64,000 nt of DNA, from the NCBI GenBank assembly GCA_014529385.2, contig CM043957.1:87208381-87272380 (forward strand), given 5' to 3'. The notes beneath the pieces were generated by a model. That model was not told the DNA's origin, searched no databases, and saw only the letters and a list, made by a program, of their open reading frames with translations. Of the stretch, positions 1 to 12,488 are shown piece after piece. Within the stretch, counting starts at the first letter, position 1. Each line of letters begins with the position of its first letter. Both the position numbers and the translations under genes were made by a program. Source of the stretch: Adiantum capillus-veneris. Its lineage: Eukaryota; Streptophyta; Polypodiopsida; Polypodiales; Pteridaceae.

Positions 1-539
1 GTTAGCAGATTTAAGGCAAATCTTAGTAGAAAGCACTAGGAAGTATTGAGATATCTGAAAGGTATGGTAGACAAGTGCTTACACTTTGGGAATAGTGATG
101 CATCCATTGTGGGTTACATGGATGCGGATTATGCGGGTTGTGTGGATAGTCGACAATCCACGTCTAGCTATATTTTTCTATTTGCTGTAATAATTGTGTC
201 ATGGAGATCATGTCTCCAAAATTGTATGTCATCTTCCACCACGGAGACAAAGTATGTGGCAATTTTTTATGATAGCAAGGAAATTGTATGGTTAGCTAGC
301 CTAGTAGTGGGAGACCTTGGCATTACTCAAAATCCAGTGTGCATTGTGATAGTCAAATTTCAATTGCATTAGCAAAGAACCCCATGTTTCACTCCAAGTC
401 CATACACATAGAAATCCGTTATCATGTGATACATGACATATTGGCTAGCAAATGCACTGAGCTAGTGAAGGTTCATTCAGATGAAAACCCTGCAGATGCT
501 CTCAAAAAGAGCCTACCCTCCAAGTGGTTTGCTACATAG
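1..539 (+). pseudogene. Copia RT C-terminus and RNase H, broken
   Basis: This is the tail of a Ty1/Copia polyprotein whose upstream part lies outside the window. The first codons read like the end of the reverse transcriptase (KANLSRKH, then a stop where the family has Trp, then EVLRYLKG). The RNase H follows, with acidic residues in GYMDADYAG, SSTTETKY, CDSQIS and ENPAD. The frame shifts near position 340, so the RNase H is split between two overlapping frames. The stop TAG near position 35 and this frameshift make the copy non-functional. A polypurine tract and LTR start follow directly, as expected for a Copia 3' end. The identification rests on several RNase H motifs in the right order. 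Confidence 0.9.
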
Positions 540-560
540 CCCACTTGTGCCACATTAGCC

Positions 561-640
561 TACAGGTGGGACATTGTTGGGGTTCAAGCCAATGAGCTCC
601 CATCTCATTGATCGTACAATCTTATCTTTATTCATTGGTA
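561..640 (+). repeat. Polypurine tract and start of a Copia 3' LTR
   Basis: A purine-rich stretch at 561-575 is followed at 576 by TGTTGGGGTTC, the usual start of a Copia LTR, 37 bp after the RNase H stop codon. The far end of the LTR could not be found because no second copy is present in the window. Confidence 0.65.
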
Positions 641-3146
641 ATATAAATTAATAAGGAGTAGTGAGAAATTCCCATCCTCACTAAGAGCTTCACCTGAACT
701 CTCTGCATTCTCCCGAGCATGCTTCACATTGTCTTCGGATAGTATTAACGCCCATTTGTTCTACTTCTAACTAAAAGGTCCACTTTCACATTTGTTGCTA
801 CCACCTCAAACTTTGAAACACAAATTTGTTTGACCTTCTGTTGTTGGTGATAGTGCCTACCGAATGATAAGTTGCATCCCTTTGTTGCTTTTGTGGAAAC
901 CCATATGTCCTTGGAATTACTCTTGTGATTGCAACGGCGGCCATGACATGATCCATCCTATGGGTATATCTTCATGATGTGGCTGATTGTTGGAATCCAA
1001 ATTATATTTGAAACTTGAATATCATCCAAGGGAACCAACCTTTGGTTCTTCTTTCTCTTTTTGAATGCTTCAAAAGTTAAGTACTTTTTGATAGACTAGC
1101 CGATGCCCTATCACCTCTCCCCTCCAAGATGGCGACCAAGGCATAGTCCTTGGCATACTTGGCAACAAGGCTATGAAGGCTTTGTTGGCATTGTTGGCTA
1201 CATACATCGAAACTCAAAAATTCCTCGGAGTACAATTTTGGCCAAAGAGCGCTTAATTTCAAGGTAACTAACCATTGGGTTAAACCTCTTCATTGTCTAT
1301 ATTCGTGGTGTTGAGATTAAATTTTTTGTTTACATAAGCTAAACTAGAATCCCTTGTTTGTGTGATTTTGTTACCTTGATCACCCTCCATGTTGTTATTA
1401 TTTCTCCCTAATTTCTCCCCTTTTTGGTCAGTAGAAATTGATATGTGAAGTATGGTTTCCTTTCTACTTATGGTTGTGTATGCGGTAGGATATGTTCTCA
1501 GGTAAATAAATGCATAGACCTTGCACTAAAGTTGTATCCTTATGTATTTTCCAGGTATTTTTTGTATACATGCTTGCTGCAACTAACATCCAAGTGGTTT
1601 TGATTGATTCTAGTATTACACCCTTTTGCCTTTTTTGTGTACTACGTAAGAGATAACCCCATCGAGGAAGAGAACACAAAGTTCCAACGCCATGCTTGAG
1701 GCTCCAATGAACCCTCAACCTATGGCATCCGTGCGGCGCCCCTTAGAATCAATCTTTTTTTTTTTGTGCATGCATTGTATGTACCCAAAGAGTAGCAATC
1801 GTTACGATCATTGATTTCATGCTTTGACTCAAAAATAGCTCGTATTTTCCCATTATTCACACTTTGTTATGTTATATATGTTGAACTCGCTCATGCCTAT
1901 AATATTATCATTGAAGTTTTTGTTTCTTAAAGCTCTACTAAAGAAACCATGCAAGACATTAAAAGATGACATATGTTCATCTGCGTACTCAAAGCTAGTT
2001 TGTGGTCAAACACCTCCTTGGATGACGAAGGCTTGTATATGTATTGGAGTATGTATGTGTATCAAAGTGTGATGTGTCAAGAATTATCGGTGTTTGTGTT
2101 CGTGTGTGTTTACCTATGTGTTTCATTTGTCAACAAGGGTGTTCTTCTTTTTTATTTTTTATTTGTGTGTGTGTGTGTGTATTTGTTTAGGTGTGTATGG
2201 TGTGTTCAATGTATATCCATGCATATTTGTATATTTTCAAGCAAAAGAGCAAAAAGATATATAGATAAATAGAGAGAGGGAAGGAGAGAGAGCACCATAG
2301 GCGGGAGTATCTGATTGTAGTGCACCCGCCATGAAAAAAAAAACAACACTTGTCATTGCATAAGCAACACTTGATCGTTATAATCATAGGCATTGCTTTT
2401 ATGATGATAATGGGCTATATAAGTAATGCATTCAACATCTCTAACTGGCAATTGTGTTGTATATGTAGTGCATTTTTGAGGCGTACTTATACTGACAAGT
2501 TTTTGTCGTGCAAGTAATGCTTTTTTCGGCATTGTTGGGTATTGTGGTTCCTTTTCATGCGAGAGAAAGGGCATAGGTTGTTTCATCCACATTCTAAGAA
2601 TATCTTCCGTAATGTAAATTTTGTGGAGCATGTTTTGCAACTATTGTTGTCATCTGGAAAAGAGATAAATGTTCGCTCACAAGATATGAATGTTGCATCT
2701 TTTAATAGACGGTGATCAATCGCATGTAGAGCATTATGCGGCACAAAATTGGATTATACTGGTTTTACAGAGGACACAAATTGGCCTATAAATTATGAAA
2801 ATCTATGCGATGCACTTGATAAACAAAAGGTCAAAATGGAATGTGCCAAAGTAGCTATTGTAAAATTTATGTAACAATAAATTAGATGCATTTCTTTCTA
2901 GTCATACTTGTTCAGGCTCTTTGTGTGCCTCTTATGCATTATCCTCTCCCCCTTCCACCCCTCTTTCTCTGACTCAATGTGTGTGCCTCCTCCCTTGTTG
3001 CACCGTGCCCTCTGTGCTTCCCTTCCCTTCCTATTACGAAGATCCATAGCTAGGCCCTAATAAATTTGGGGCACCAAATGGAAGGCCCTATGCCCTTCAT
3101 CTTCTTGCTCACAATCATGTACCTACCTTGCCTCCCTCTATCTCAT
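641..3146. other. Unassigned AT-rich sequence
   Basis: The first few hundred bases probably still belong to the LTR that starts at 576. Beyond that I recognise no gene. Short open frames at 1464-1718, 1973-2272 and 2353-2640 have no family features, and parts of them come from GT-rich simple sequence near 2166-2182. This may be old decayed transposon or intergenic DNA. Confidence 0.4.
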
Positions 3147-3316
3147 GTGCAGAGCACCTATACACCCAGAGATGTCTTATGTGCCTCCACCATCAACACA
3201 ACCGTTGATGGGAGGACTCAACAGATTCATCTCTCCTCTCTGGCAGCGACTCTCTCTGCACAAAATTTGGTAGCAATTCCTTGCAAGCTGTCATGTATCT
3301 TGGAGCAATCTAGCAA

Positions 3317-3465
<149 letters not shown>

Positions 3466-3616
3466 ACGCGCGCGCACGTGTATGAGGGAAAGCAGACAAC
3501 ATCTCTTTCTTTTTGAGGGACTGGACAAGCTTTCTACTCATGAATTGGATGAAAGGAAGGGCGGGCTTGCTATGCTGGGAAATCAAAGGGAAGATAAACG
3601 TCGTCGCATGTGGAGC

Positions 3617-3656
<40 letters not shown>

Positions 3657-3795
3657 CCTGCACATGTGTGAGGGAAAGCATACAACATCTCTTTATTTTT
3701 GAGGTACTGGACAAGCTTTCTATTCATGAATTGGACAAAAGGAAGGGCGGGCTTGCTATGGTGGGAGATCAAGGGGAAGATAAACATCGTCGCAT

Positions 3796-3830
<35 letters not shown>

Positions 3831-4479
3831 TAGGAATCTCCCTAGATTACCCTACGTTTCGTTTTTAAAATTGTATGGTCTCATAATTCTATAAGCAATA
3901 ACATATAAAACAACAAAAACAACAAGAAGAATTCTCCAAGCTATAAACTATGTTTGAAAATTCAGATAATAAAATACAGCATTATATTGAAGTAGTCACA
4001 ACATAGACACGCCTAGACACAACCACTACTTAAAAAAAATTAGATTTTAACATCAAAACTACAACTAGAGTACAAGTACGAAGGGAAACACTATATGAAG
4101 GGACTTACAAGCTCCAATGGTATGGACGTAAAATCCATAGAGCACATGGAATACATGAGTGATAGAGTACAAGTACGAAGGAAAACACTATATGAAGGGA
4201 CTTACAAGCTCAAATGGTATGGACAAAAAATCCATAGAGCACATGGAACACATGAGTGAGAGCTCACAACTGCAAAAATTCTCTGTATGTAGATAATGTT
4301 CAAGTAATTGAATGGTCTCTTTAACTTATCCAACATTGCTTCAAGTAGCTCTAGGCTCACACCAGGCTTCAATGGTATTAAATCTTAAGCTTAATAAACA
4401 ACTAGGACGTCTCTCTCTGCACAAAATCTGGTAGCAACTGCTTGCAAGCCGTTGCGTATCTTGGAGCATCCAACAACAT

Positions 4480-4514
<35 letters not shown>

Positions 4515-4739
4515 GAATGTTGACAACATCTCTTTCGTTTGGGGGAATTGGGCAAGTTTTCTATTCTTATGTGCAGAGCACCTACACACCCAGAGATTTC
4601 TTATGTGCCTCCTCCATCAACACTATCGTCGATGGGAGGTCTCAACAGATTCATCTCTCCTCTCTAGCAACGTCTCTCTCTGCACAAAATTTGGTAGCAA
4701 TTCCTTGCAAGCGTCCCATACCTTGGAGAAATCTAGCAA

Positions 4740-4843
<104 letters not shown>

Positions 4844-4921
4844 CGATGGAATGTTGACAACGTCTCTTTATTTTCGAGGGACTGGACAAGCTTTCTATTC
4901 ATGAATTGGACAAAAGGAAGA

Positions 4922-5002
4922 GGAATCTATTCTTAATGAAATGCTCACTATGTCTAAGTTACTTTCCGCTATACACAAGTTACTAGACCATTAAATGTTA
5001 CA
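4922..5002 (+). repeat. 5' LTR remnant of the chromovirus
   Basis: These 81 bp match the last 81 bp of the LTR at 20631-22271, up to the terminal TGTTACA. The rest of the 5' LTR is missing; the left edge joins repeat block A. Confidence 0.9.
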
Positions 5003-5003
5003 T

Positions 5004-5015
5004 TTGTATCAGAGC
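5004..5015 (+). promoter_or_regulatory. Primer-binding site, tRNA-iMet type
   Basis: TTGTATCAGAGC lies two bases after the LTR end. It differs by one base from the standard plant primer site TGGTATCAGAGC, which is complementary to initiator methionine tRNA. Confidence 0.85.
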
Positions 5016-5357
5016 TATTAGTTTCTCTTTTCTTGCTGAAGAAGAGAGGTCGTCGAGCTAACTGTAAATGGTTGGTATTATTAATTGCAATTGAGTAAGT
5101 AGAATAGGGAATTTTTAACCTTGCAGTGTGGCTGCTTCATGCAGATAACGGGGCATCACCGTCGAGAGCTATGGTCTTAATAGTGGAGTCCTACGGGGCT
5201 TGCCTACGGGTTAACCACTATTGAGCTATTAGAAGCTTGATAGGAGCCGGTGCTGCTTTGGTGGTGAAAGACTCTCTCTTCTATTCCTTGCAATTAATGA
5301 TATTCGAGCCACGGGTACAGGAGCTTGAGTGCTTTTCTAAAGGGTTAAGAGGAGTAG

Positions 5358-6438
5358 TGTAACATTTAATGGCCTAATAACTTATGTGTAGCGGAAATTA
5401 GCATGAACATAGTGGGCATTTCATTAGAATAGATTCCTAATGAGAATTACAAGAGTGCTTGGGTGGAGAGAGCAACAAAAAGCATAACACCTAGTTAGAT
5501 AGCATCAACAATACTTTCAAAAGAGAGAGAAATTAAGCTATTGACAACAGTGTAGGACCGGATTTGCATGGAGCCGGTCCCCCCTCTAAAAGGCTTTGTA
5601 TTATGGTTTCTCCCATCAACAGTGTAGGACCGGATTTGCATGACCTCACACACCTTCGAACATGGTGAGAGCTAGCAGGGTATGAGAGTAGATTGAGAGG
5701 AAGAAGGAGTATCTTACGAGAAAGATGTACATCTCCTCACATAATCACTCATATTAGCATCGCTTAGCTTAGTAATTAACTTGGTAGAGGAGATGAGCAT
5801 GCATTGAAGCTTGGCTCTTGGTTGGATTTGCATCCACATGCCAAGAGAGTGTTTATGTAGGCTTCTATCTCACAAGCTTGGAGTAGGTGATGAGTTCTCC
5901 ATTAAAGCTTGGGAAGAGATAGTCTTCTCTTTCTTCAAACATGAGATTGTGTGAGTGTGTGTGTGATAATGCCAAGCAAAAATCATCCCCCTCTCTCTCT
6001 TGGGCGAGCCCCCTTGCTATTTGCTCTTCCTGTAGCCTCATTGGCCCTCCCCAAGTCAAGCCATTTACAATTAAGCAACATAAGTGATAGCCTTCTGACA
6101 TGTGTCCCCCTTTCCCCTTTTGTGAGAGATTGAGGTAATTAAATAATTAAACTAAACTCTCATTGGACCCCTTTGCCTCCTGGCCAATAGGAATCAGGCA
6201 AGCCATGGGGCTCCTAAATGCTCATTGGACCCTTTGGGAGACTGCCCAATAGTCTTCTAGGAGACTTAATTCTTATTGGTTTCTTTTATTAAATGTTTTT
6301 AAATTAATTAAACTAGATTTACTCTAGCTTAATTCTCATTGGTCCACTTCAAGGCTCATCCAATAGGAATTGGGCACACCTTGTGGGCATCTGGGCTAGG
6401 GAGCTGAAATGTGTCCCTAATTCCCTTTGTGTAAAGGG

Positions 6439-6478
<40 letters not shown>

Positions 6479-6857
6479 TTTTCTCTCTCATCCCCTAGAA
6501 GAAGGGCTCGCCCCCTCCCATGTAGGGATGTGCATTGACTTTGGAGAGCACACAAAGCATCCAGTTCCCCCTAAGCTTTAACCCTTTGGACACAACCTTT
6601 GAATTTTGGAACCTTAGCATTTTGGAAGTCTTAATGGGCTGAACCTTAGGGTCTTTTTAGCCCAATGTTGCACATGGCTCTTTTGCAGATGGCCCCCCCT
6701 TTGAATCCCTATTTTCCCTCCTTTGGATCCCTACTGTTGCCGGTCTGCTAGCTTAACAAATATTCTAGCTTTTTCTCCCCTGGCACTTCCCCACATTAAA
6801 TGATCAGTTTAATATGAGAAAATCATTTAGGAGAATTAGATATTGATTATTATGACA
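5358..6857 (-). repeat. Solo LTR of the same gypsy family, target duplication AGTAG
   Basis: This 1.5 kb copy matches the LTR at 20631-22271 in reverse orientation, including both ends. In plus-strand reading it starts TGTAACA and ends TATGACA. The five bases AGTAG occur on both sides (5353-5357 and 6858-6862). There is no primer site, polypurine tract or internal sequence, so this is a solo LTR, normally left by recombination between two LTRs. It sits in the leader of a longer member of its own family. It contains a (GT)n run at 6440-6477 where the other copy has CA and GA runs. Confidence 0.93.
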
Positions 6858-6921
6858 AGTAGCAACTAGGGCTTGAAGTGCCAAAGTACACTTAAAAAAT
6901 TGACACCTAAAATTTGTTACA

Positions 6922-6932
6922 ATGGCTGACAA
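6922..6932 (+). pseudogene. Chromovirus gag start codon, cut off by Copia insertion
   Basis: The ATG at 6922 begins MADN and is interrupted after 11 bases by the Copia element. The frame resumes at 16206, once one copy of the GACAA duplication is discounted, and continues to a stop at 16353-16355. Confidence 0.8.
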
Positions 6933-7124
6933 TGAAGGAGTACAAGCGGAAGTGCGACGCGAGAGAGAGTGCGAGAAGAAGAGCACAACGATATGGTGAG
7001 CTCGCTCTACTGTAATGTATAGAGCATAGTGAGTTCTTATTAGGTTTATAAAAAAGAATATGTGTACATACCTGGCGGCCCGCCCACTGACCTAGGCGAC
7101 CACATTGGACTTTATACCCCAACA
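6933..7124 (-). repeat. 3' LTR of the outer Copia element
   Basis: A 192 bp LTR. On the minus strand it begins TGTTGGGGTATAAAG and ends CTTCA, and its start directly follows the polypurine tract AAGTGGGAGGT (7125-7135 complement). Confidence 0.95.
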
Positions 7125-7213
7125 ACCTCCCACTTAAAGTCCAATGTGGTACTTTAAGTGTGAGAGAAGCTACTATACAAGCTAATATACAAGAGATGTA
7201 GAGAAGTGATGTA

Positions 7214-7879
7214 CTACCCTACACCTAACTGCTTGCGAAAATGCACAAAGCTCTCTGAGGGAAGTCCTTTTGTAAGTAGATCAGCAGGATTTTCTGTGGT
7301 GTGAACTTTGACAAGATGAAGTTGCTTATCCTCGAGCATTTCCCTGATGAAATGATACTTCACATCCACATGCTTTGTCTTTGAGTGATAAACTGGATTG
7401 CGAGCCAATTGTATAGCACTTTGACTATCACAATATAACACAGGCATCTCTTCTTTGATTCCCAAGTCTGTTACTAGTCGATTAAGCCAAATTGATTCTT
7501 TGCATGCCTTTGATGCTGCAACATATTCAGCCCCTATAGTAGACTGAGTAACACAATCTTGTAATCTAGAACGTCATGATACTGCTCCACCAGCCAATGT
7601 AAAGACATACCCTGACGTAGACCTTCGGTTGTCTAAGTCACCTGCATAATATGAGTCTGTAAAACCCTTTACACTTAGCTCCTGACTCCCATAGCATATA
7701 CGCATACTCTTTGTAGCTTTCAGGTATCTCAATATTCCTTTCACTGCCTCCCAATGTTTCTTGCCTGGGTTTGACATGTATCGACTTACTACTCCCACTG
7801 CAAATGCAATGTCTGGGCGAGTAGCAATCATTGCATACATCAAAATACCCACTGCAGACGCATATGGAATCTTATCCAT
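7214..7879 (-). pseudogene. Outer Copia RT C-terminus and RNase H
   Basis: On the minus strand, frames 7574-7879 and 7214-7465 hold the end of the RT domain (RPDIAFAVGVVSRYMSNPG, RYLKATKS) and the Copia RNase H (GFTDSYYAGDLDNRRSTSGY, CDSQSAIQ, ENPADLLTKG). They are one frame separated by a TGA at 7574-7576, where the family normally has Trp in the VSW motif. Both this stop and the one at 7886-7888 are also present in the inner copy. Confidence 0.92.
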
Positions 7880-8002
7880 TTCAGCCTATTCTTCCTCAGA
7901 CACAGGACAATCTTGTTTGCTAAGTTTCACATATGGTCGCAATGGAACACTCAATGCCTTTCCCTTCTCCATATTGAAACGTCGCAAAACCTTGTCAATA
8001 TA

Positions 8003-8851
8003 CTATGTTTGAGATAACCAAATCAACTTCTTTGATCTGTCTCTCTCAATGCGCATACCAAGTATATGACTTGCCTCACCCATGTCTTTCATGTCAAACG
8101 ATTTTGCCATCTTTGACTTCAAAGCTGAAATTTCTTCCAAGTGCTTGCCAGCAGTCAACATGTCATCCACATACAAAATAAGGATCAACCAACTGCCATC
8201 CTTAGCCTTCTTTGTATATAGACAGTGATCGAACTCACTACGTTTGTAGCCTTGAGAAAGCATAAACTTGTGGAACTTATGGTACCATGCCCTCGGTGAT
8301 TGTTTTAAGCCATAAAGACTCTTTAACAACTGGCATACCAAATCTTCCTTGCCTTTCTCAACAAACCCTTTTGGCTGCTGCATGTAAATTTCCACATCTA
8401 AATCACCATGCAAGAACGTTGTCTTGACATCCATTTGGTGCAACACCAAATCTAATATGGCAACCAATGCAAGAAAGCATCTCAATGTAGTCATCTTGAC
8501 CACCGGAGAGAAGACCTAATCAAAGTCAATGCCTTGTTCTTGCTTAAAGCCCTTGGCAACAAGCCTTGCTTTGTACTTTGGCTGACTATCATGAGCGGTG
8601 ATCTTATACCTGTAAACCCATTTACAAGGTAGAGCCTTTTTGCCTTGTGGTAATTTAACTAGCTTCCATGTCTGGTTTTTATGCAGAGCTGTCATCTCTG
8701 ACTGCATGGCCAATTGCCAATTCTCGGAGTCCTTCATTTGCATTGCTTCCTTGTAACATGAAGGCTCATTGCAATCAGTCAACATGACATAGTTCATAGA
8801 TGGAACAAACCTATCAGGAGGTCGTGTGATACGTCCAGATCTACGCAAAAT
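8003..8851 (-). pseudogene. Outer Copia reverse transcriptase, core
   Basis: Minus-strand frames 8516-8914 (up to the junction at 8851) and 8003-8503 carry the Copia RT. Motifs seen are WVYRYKI, KARLVAKGFKQEQGIDF, LHQMDVKTTFLHGDL, YMQQPKGF, QLLKSLYGLKQSPRAWY and the catalytic ILYVDDML. A stop at about 8516 and a TAG after SQT (8003-8005) interrupt the frame. The part beyond 8851 was displaced by the inner element; the Pro/Glu-rich linker leading into this domain resumes at 12686. Confidence 0.93.
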
Positions 8852-9043
8852 TGTTTGGGTATAAAGCCCAATGTGGTCCCCCAGGTAAGTGGGCGGGCCG
8901 CCAGGTATGTACACATGTTCTTTTGTAAAAACCTAATAAGAACTCACTATGCTCTACACATTACGGTAGAGCGAGTTCACCATATCGTCGTGCTCTTCTT
9001 CTCGCACTCTCTCTCGCATCGCACTTCCGCTCGTACTCCTTCA
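8852..9043 (+). repeat. 5' LTR of the inner Copia element
   Basis: 192 bp, TG...CA. By eye it differs from the 3' LTR at about six positions, which suggests a fairly recent insertion. A TATA-like TATAAAG lies near its start. Confidence 0.96.
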
Positions 9044-9045
9044 AC

Positions 9046-9057
9046 TGGTATCAGAGC
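9046..9057 (+). promoter_or_regulatory. Primer-binding site of the inner Copia element
   Basis: TGGTATCAGAGC, the exact initiator-methionine tRNA type site, starts three bases after the LTR end. Confidence 0.95.
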
Positions 9058-10147
9058 TCAGATCGAGGCTCGGGGCAGCACTGCAGGAGGCTAGAGTAAC
9101 CAGCTCAGATTGGAGTGAAATTCGAAAGGTAAAGACACGGCCCCAAATCTCGTGGGAGACCCCGAAGCCGAAGGGCTTGCTGTTCTCAGAATTTCATTAT
9201 GAGGTCATCTCGGCCACCGTTCAGCTTCGACAAAGGTCTGCGCATGCCATTTTCGACTACGTGGTCTCGGCGGGTGCAGATCCGACTCTGCAAATTTGGC
9301 GTTTTTCGGCCTACGACTGCAGGTGCTGAGGATATCGACACTCCCAGAGTGCTGATTTGTGGTTTTCTACACATCGAAGGACGGCTCACAGTTCTTGGAG
9401 GCGTGTCACATACGACACGGGTGCATCTACACACGTACTGTAGGCGACATCCACTAGTTCATCGGGTAGCTTGTGTTTGCTGCTTGTTATTCCAGATTTC
9501 ATCCTGACATTGCAGGTACTTCCACATGGGATGTATTGTCAGAGATGATGTATGTCTATTGAGGGTTTGCTGGCTGTGAGTCACGCAGCAAACAACCGCC
9601 GCAGCGATTACAGCATACAGTGGGAAATTTGTGGATGTATGACTTTGTGGGAAGTCTATGTACTGTCAGATTTACTGCAGCCTTTGTTGAGGGTCGAGTG
9701 AGGTTTTATTGAGCTGGGGGATTCTCGAATGTTGAGATCCTTTCGGTGATACAGGTCTTGTAGCGATCCCTCGAGCACCCTTAGATAGGCAGCTAGAATG
9801 TATTGACTGTGAGTTAGACAGTTGGGATTGCATATTTGCTTTACTGCCGTTGAGGCATTGTCGAAGTCTATGCTTACAGGACAGTGATAGGACAGTCAGA
9901 GACAGTACAGGTGCAGGACAGGTTTACCCGCAGCTTACAGTGTCAGAGAGACAGTGTTTTTTGAGCTGTTTTTTGGTCTGTTTTTAGTACACCAGAGCCA
10001 TATTACAAAGGAGACTCTGCCAAAATTTCTGCAGAATCTGAAGCTTTCTTGGTTCATTTGAATGGTTGATATTGGTTCAAAGGTCAGTTTACAAGTGAAA
10101 CTCTGCCGAATTTTTCCCAGAAAAGTAAACTACTGTGAAGCGTAGCT
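9058..10147 (+). other. Copia 5' leader
   Basis: About 1.1 kb without a convincing frame between primer site and gag. The outer element has the same leader (about 15000-16000 complement), so it is a shared family feature and may hold packaging signals. The open frame at 9199-9507 is not a recognisable protein. Confidence 0.7.
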
Positions 10148-10957
10148 ATGGCTGGATCAAAGGACACTGCTCTTTACAATATCAAGAAGCTGGATGGAAC
10201 CAATTTCCCATTGTGGAAGAAGCAGATTTGGCACGTGTTGGTACAAAAGAAGCAGATAAAACCTATAAAGCTCAAGGGGATAAAACCAGAAGATATGGAC
10301 GAAGATGAATGGAGCGAAATGGATGAATTGGCACTTTCTACCATTATGCTGACTTTGGCAGAAAGCGTTTACTTCAATGTAGGAGACGAGATGTCGGCTT
10401 ATCAAGCATGGTTAAAGCTGAGTGATCTTTATGAGAAGCAGAGTGCAGCTTCACAAGTATACTGGCTTAAGAAGCTTGTTGACTTGAAGATGAAAGAAGG
10501 GACACCTATGTCCAATCATCTGAATGAATTCAACACAATCTATAGTCAGTTGTCAGCTCAAGGTGTCAAGTTTGATGAACCTGTTAGAGCTATGTTCCTG
10601 TTGATCACATTGCCGGAAAGTTGGGACACTTTTCGCACAGCTTTAAGTAATTCTGCACCTCCAGATGGTTTGAACATAGCAGGTGTAGAAGGAAGTCTGC
10701 TTACTGAAGAAACCAATAGAAAGACAATGGACAAAGGCAAAGGAACAACCTTAGTTGTCAGGGGAAGGACCAAAGAAAAGTACAAAGGTGGAAAGAGGAA
10801 TCAGTCTCGTAGCAAGTCCCGCAGTGCTAAAGGCAAGAGTGACATAGAATGCTACCATTGTGGCAAGAAGGGTCACATGAAAAGAGACTGCAGAGAATGG
10901 AAAGCAGAAAAAGGCAAAGAGAAAGCTGAAGACCATGGAAGAACAAGTCCTCAATGA
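10148..10957 (+). CDS. gag: Copia Gag, inner element
   Basis: A 269-residue Gag, the nucleocapsid/capsid protein that packages Copia RNA. It begins MAGSKDTALYNIKKLDGTNF, a typical Copia Gag start where a conserved hydrophobic core (WKKQI, ALSTIMLTL, AWLKLSDLYE) precedes the UBN2-type capsid region (NHLNEFNTIYSQL, ITLPESWDTFRTAL). A basic stretch and a CCHC zinc knuckle, CYHCGKKGHMKRDC, lie near residues 236-249. Compared with the outer copy, a small indel just after the knuckle shifts the frame and ends the protein at SPQ, so Gag is no longer fused to the protease. This is the most intact Gag of this family in the window. Confidence 0.93.
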   Translation: MAGSKDTALYNIKKLDGTNFPLWKKQIWHVLVQKKQIKPIKLKGIKPEDMDEDEWSEMDELALSTIMLTLAESVYFNVGDEMSAYQAWLKLSDLYEKQSAASQVYWLKKLVDLKMKEGTPMSNHLNEFNTIYSQLSAQGVKFDEPVRAMFLLITLPESWDTFRTALSNSAPPDGLNIAGVEGSLLTEETNRKTMDKGKGTTLVVRGRTKEKYKGGKRNQSRSKSRSAKGKSDIECYHCGKKGHMKRDCREWKAEKGKEKAEDHGRTSPQ

Positions 10958-11610
10958 AGATTCAAGAAATAAATGTGACAAACACTGTTGCAGAGGATGA
11001 CAGTCTAGTGTCAGGAGACATCTACTTCTTGAAGAATACAATGGACTCAGCTCTTCTTACAGCATCTGATGGAAATGCACTGAGTGACTGGATTATAGAC
11101 TCAGGCGCATCACTTCATGTGTCTCCAAACAAGGAGTGGTTTACCTCTTATGTGACCACTAAAGATGATGTTCGGCTAGGCAATGGGCAGACATGTGAGA
11201 TCTTAGGTGTTGGAGATGTTTAATTGAAGTTTCAGATTGGCTCTTCTTTCACGCTGAAGAATGTGAGACATGTTCCCGCAATTACAAAGAGCTTGATCAG
11301 CACAGGTTTACTTGATGATGCTGGCTACGTCTCCACTTTCCACAATTTTATGCTTTCTCAAGGCTACAAACGTAGTGAGTTCGATCACTGTCTATATACA
11401 AAGAAGGCTAAGGATGGCAGTTGGTTGATCCTTATTTTTTATGTGGATGACATGTTGATTGCTGGCAAGCACTTGGAAGAAATTTCAGCTTTGAAGTCAA
11501 AGATGGCAAAATCGTTTGACATGAAAGACATGGGTGAGGCAAGTCATATACTTGGTATGCGCATTGAGAGAGACAGATCAAAGAAGTTGATTTGGTTATC
11601 TCAAACATAG
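10954..11610 (+). pseudogene. Copia protease joined to an RT fragment
   Basis: Frame 10954-11223 holds the aspartic protease with its active site WIIDSGASLHV. A stop TAA at 11221-11223, absent from the outer copy, splits it from the rest. Frame 11224-11610 continues the pre-integrase region (VRHVPAITKSLISTGLLDD) and jumps near 11332 straight into the RT motif FHNFMLSQGYKRSEFDH, then YVDDML. The complete integrase and the first half of RT are missing at this junction. Confidence 0.92.
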
Positions 11611-12399
11611 TATATTGACAAGGTTTTGCGACGTTTCAATATGGAGAAGGGAAAGGCATTGAGTGTTCCATTGCGACCATATGTGAAACTTAGCAAACAA
11701 GATTGTCCTGTGTCTGAGGAAGAATAGGCTGAAATGGATAAGATTCCATATGCGTCTGCAGTGGGTATTTTGATGTATGCAATGATTGCTACTCGCCCAG
11801 ACATTGCATTTGCAGTGGGAGTAGTAAGTCGATACATGTCAAACCCAAGCAAGAAACATTGGGAGGCAGTGAAAGGAATATTGAGATACCTGAAAGCTAC
11901 AAAGAGTATGCGTATATGCTATGGGAGTCAGGAGCTAAGTGTAAAGGGTTTTACAGACTCATATTATGCAGGTGACTTAGACAACCGAAGGTCTACGTCA
12001 GGGTATGTCTTTACATTGGCTGGTGGAGCAGTATCATGACGTTCTAGATTACAAGATTGTGTTACTCAGTCTACTATAGGGGCTGAATATGTTGCAGCAT
12101 CAAAGGCATGCAAAGAATCAATTTGGCTTAATCGACTAGTAACAGACTTGGGAATCAAAGAAGAGATGCCTGTGTTATATTGTGATAGTCAAAGTGCTAT
12201 ACAATTGGCTCGCAATCCAGTTTATCACTCAAAGACAAAGCGTGTGGATGTGAAGTATCATTTCATCAGGGAAATGCTCGAGGATAAGCAACTTCAGCTT
12301 GTCAAAGTTCACACCACAGAAAATCCTGCTGATCTACTTACAAAAGGACTTCCCTCAGAGAGCTTTGCGCATTTTCGCAAGCAGTTAGGTGTAGGGTAG
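11611..12399 (+). pseudogene. Copia RT end and RNase H, inner element
   Basis: Continues directly after the TAG at 11608-11610. It reads the RT tail and RNase H, closed at 12399 by the natural stop. Two more in-frame stops, at 11725-11727 and 12037-12039, are also found at the same codons in the outer copy. Apart from these stops the frame is open and nearly identical to the outer copy. Confidence 0.93.
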
Positions 12400-12488
12400 T
12401 ACATCACTTCTCTACATCTCTTGTATATTAGCTTGTATAGTAGCTTCTCTCACACTTGAAGTACCACATTGGACTTTAAGTGGGAGGT

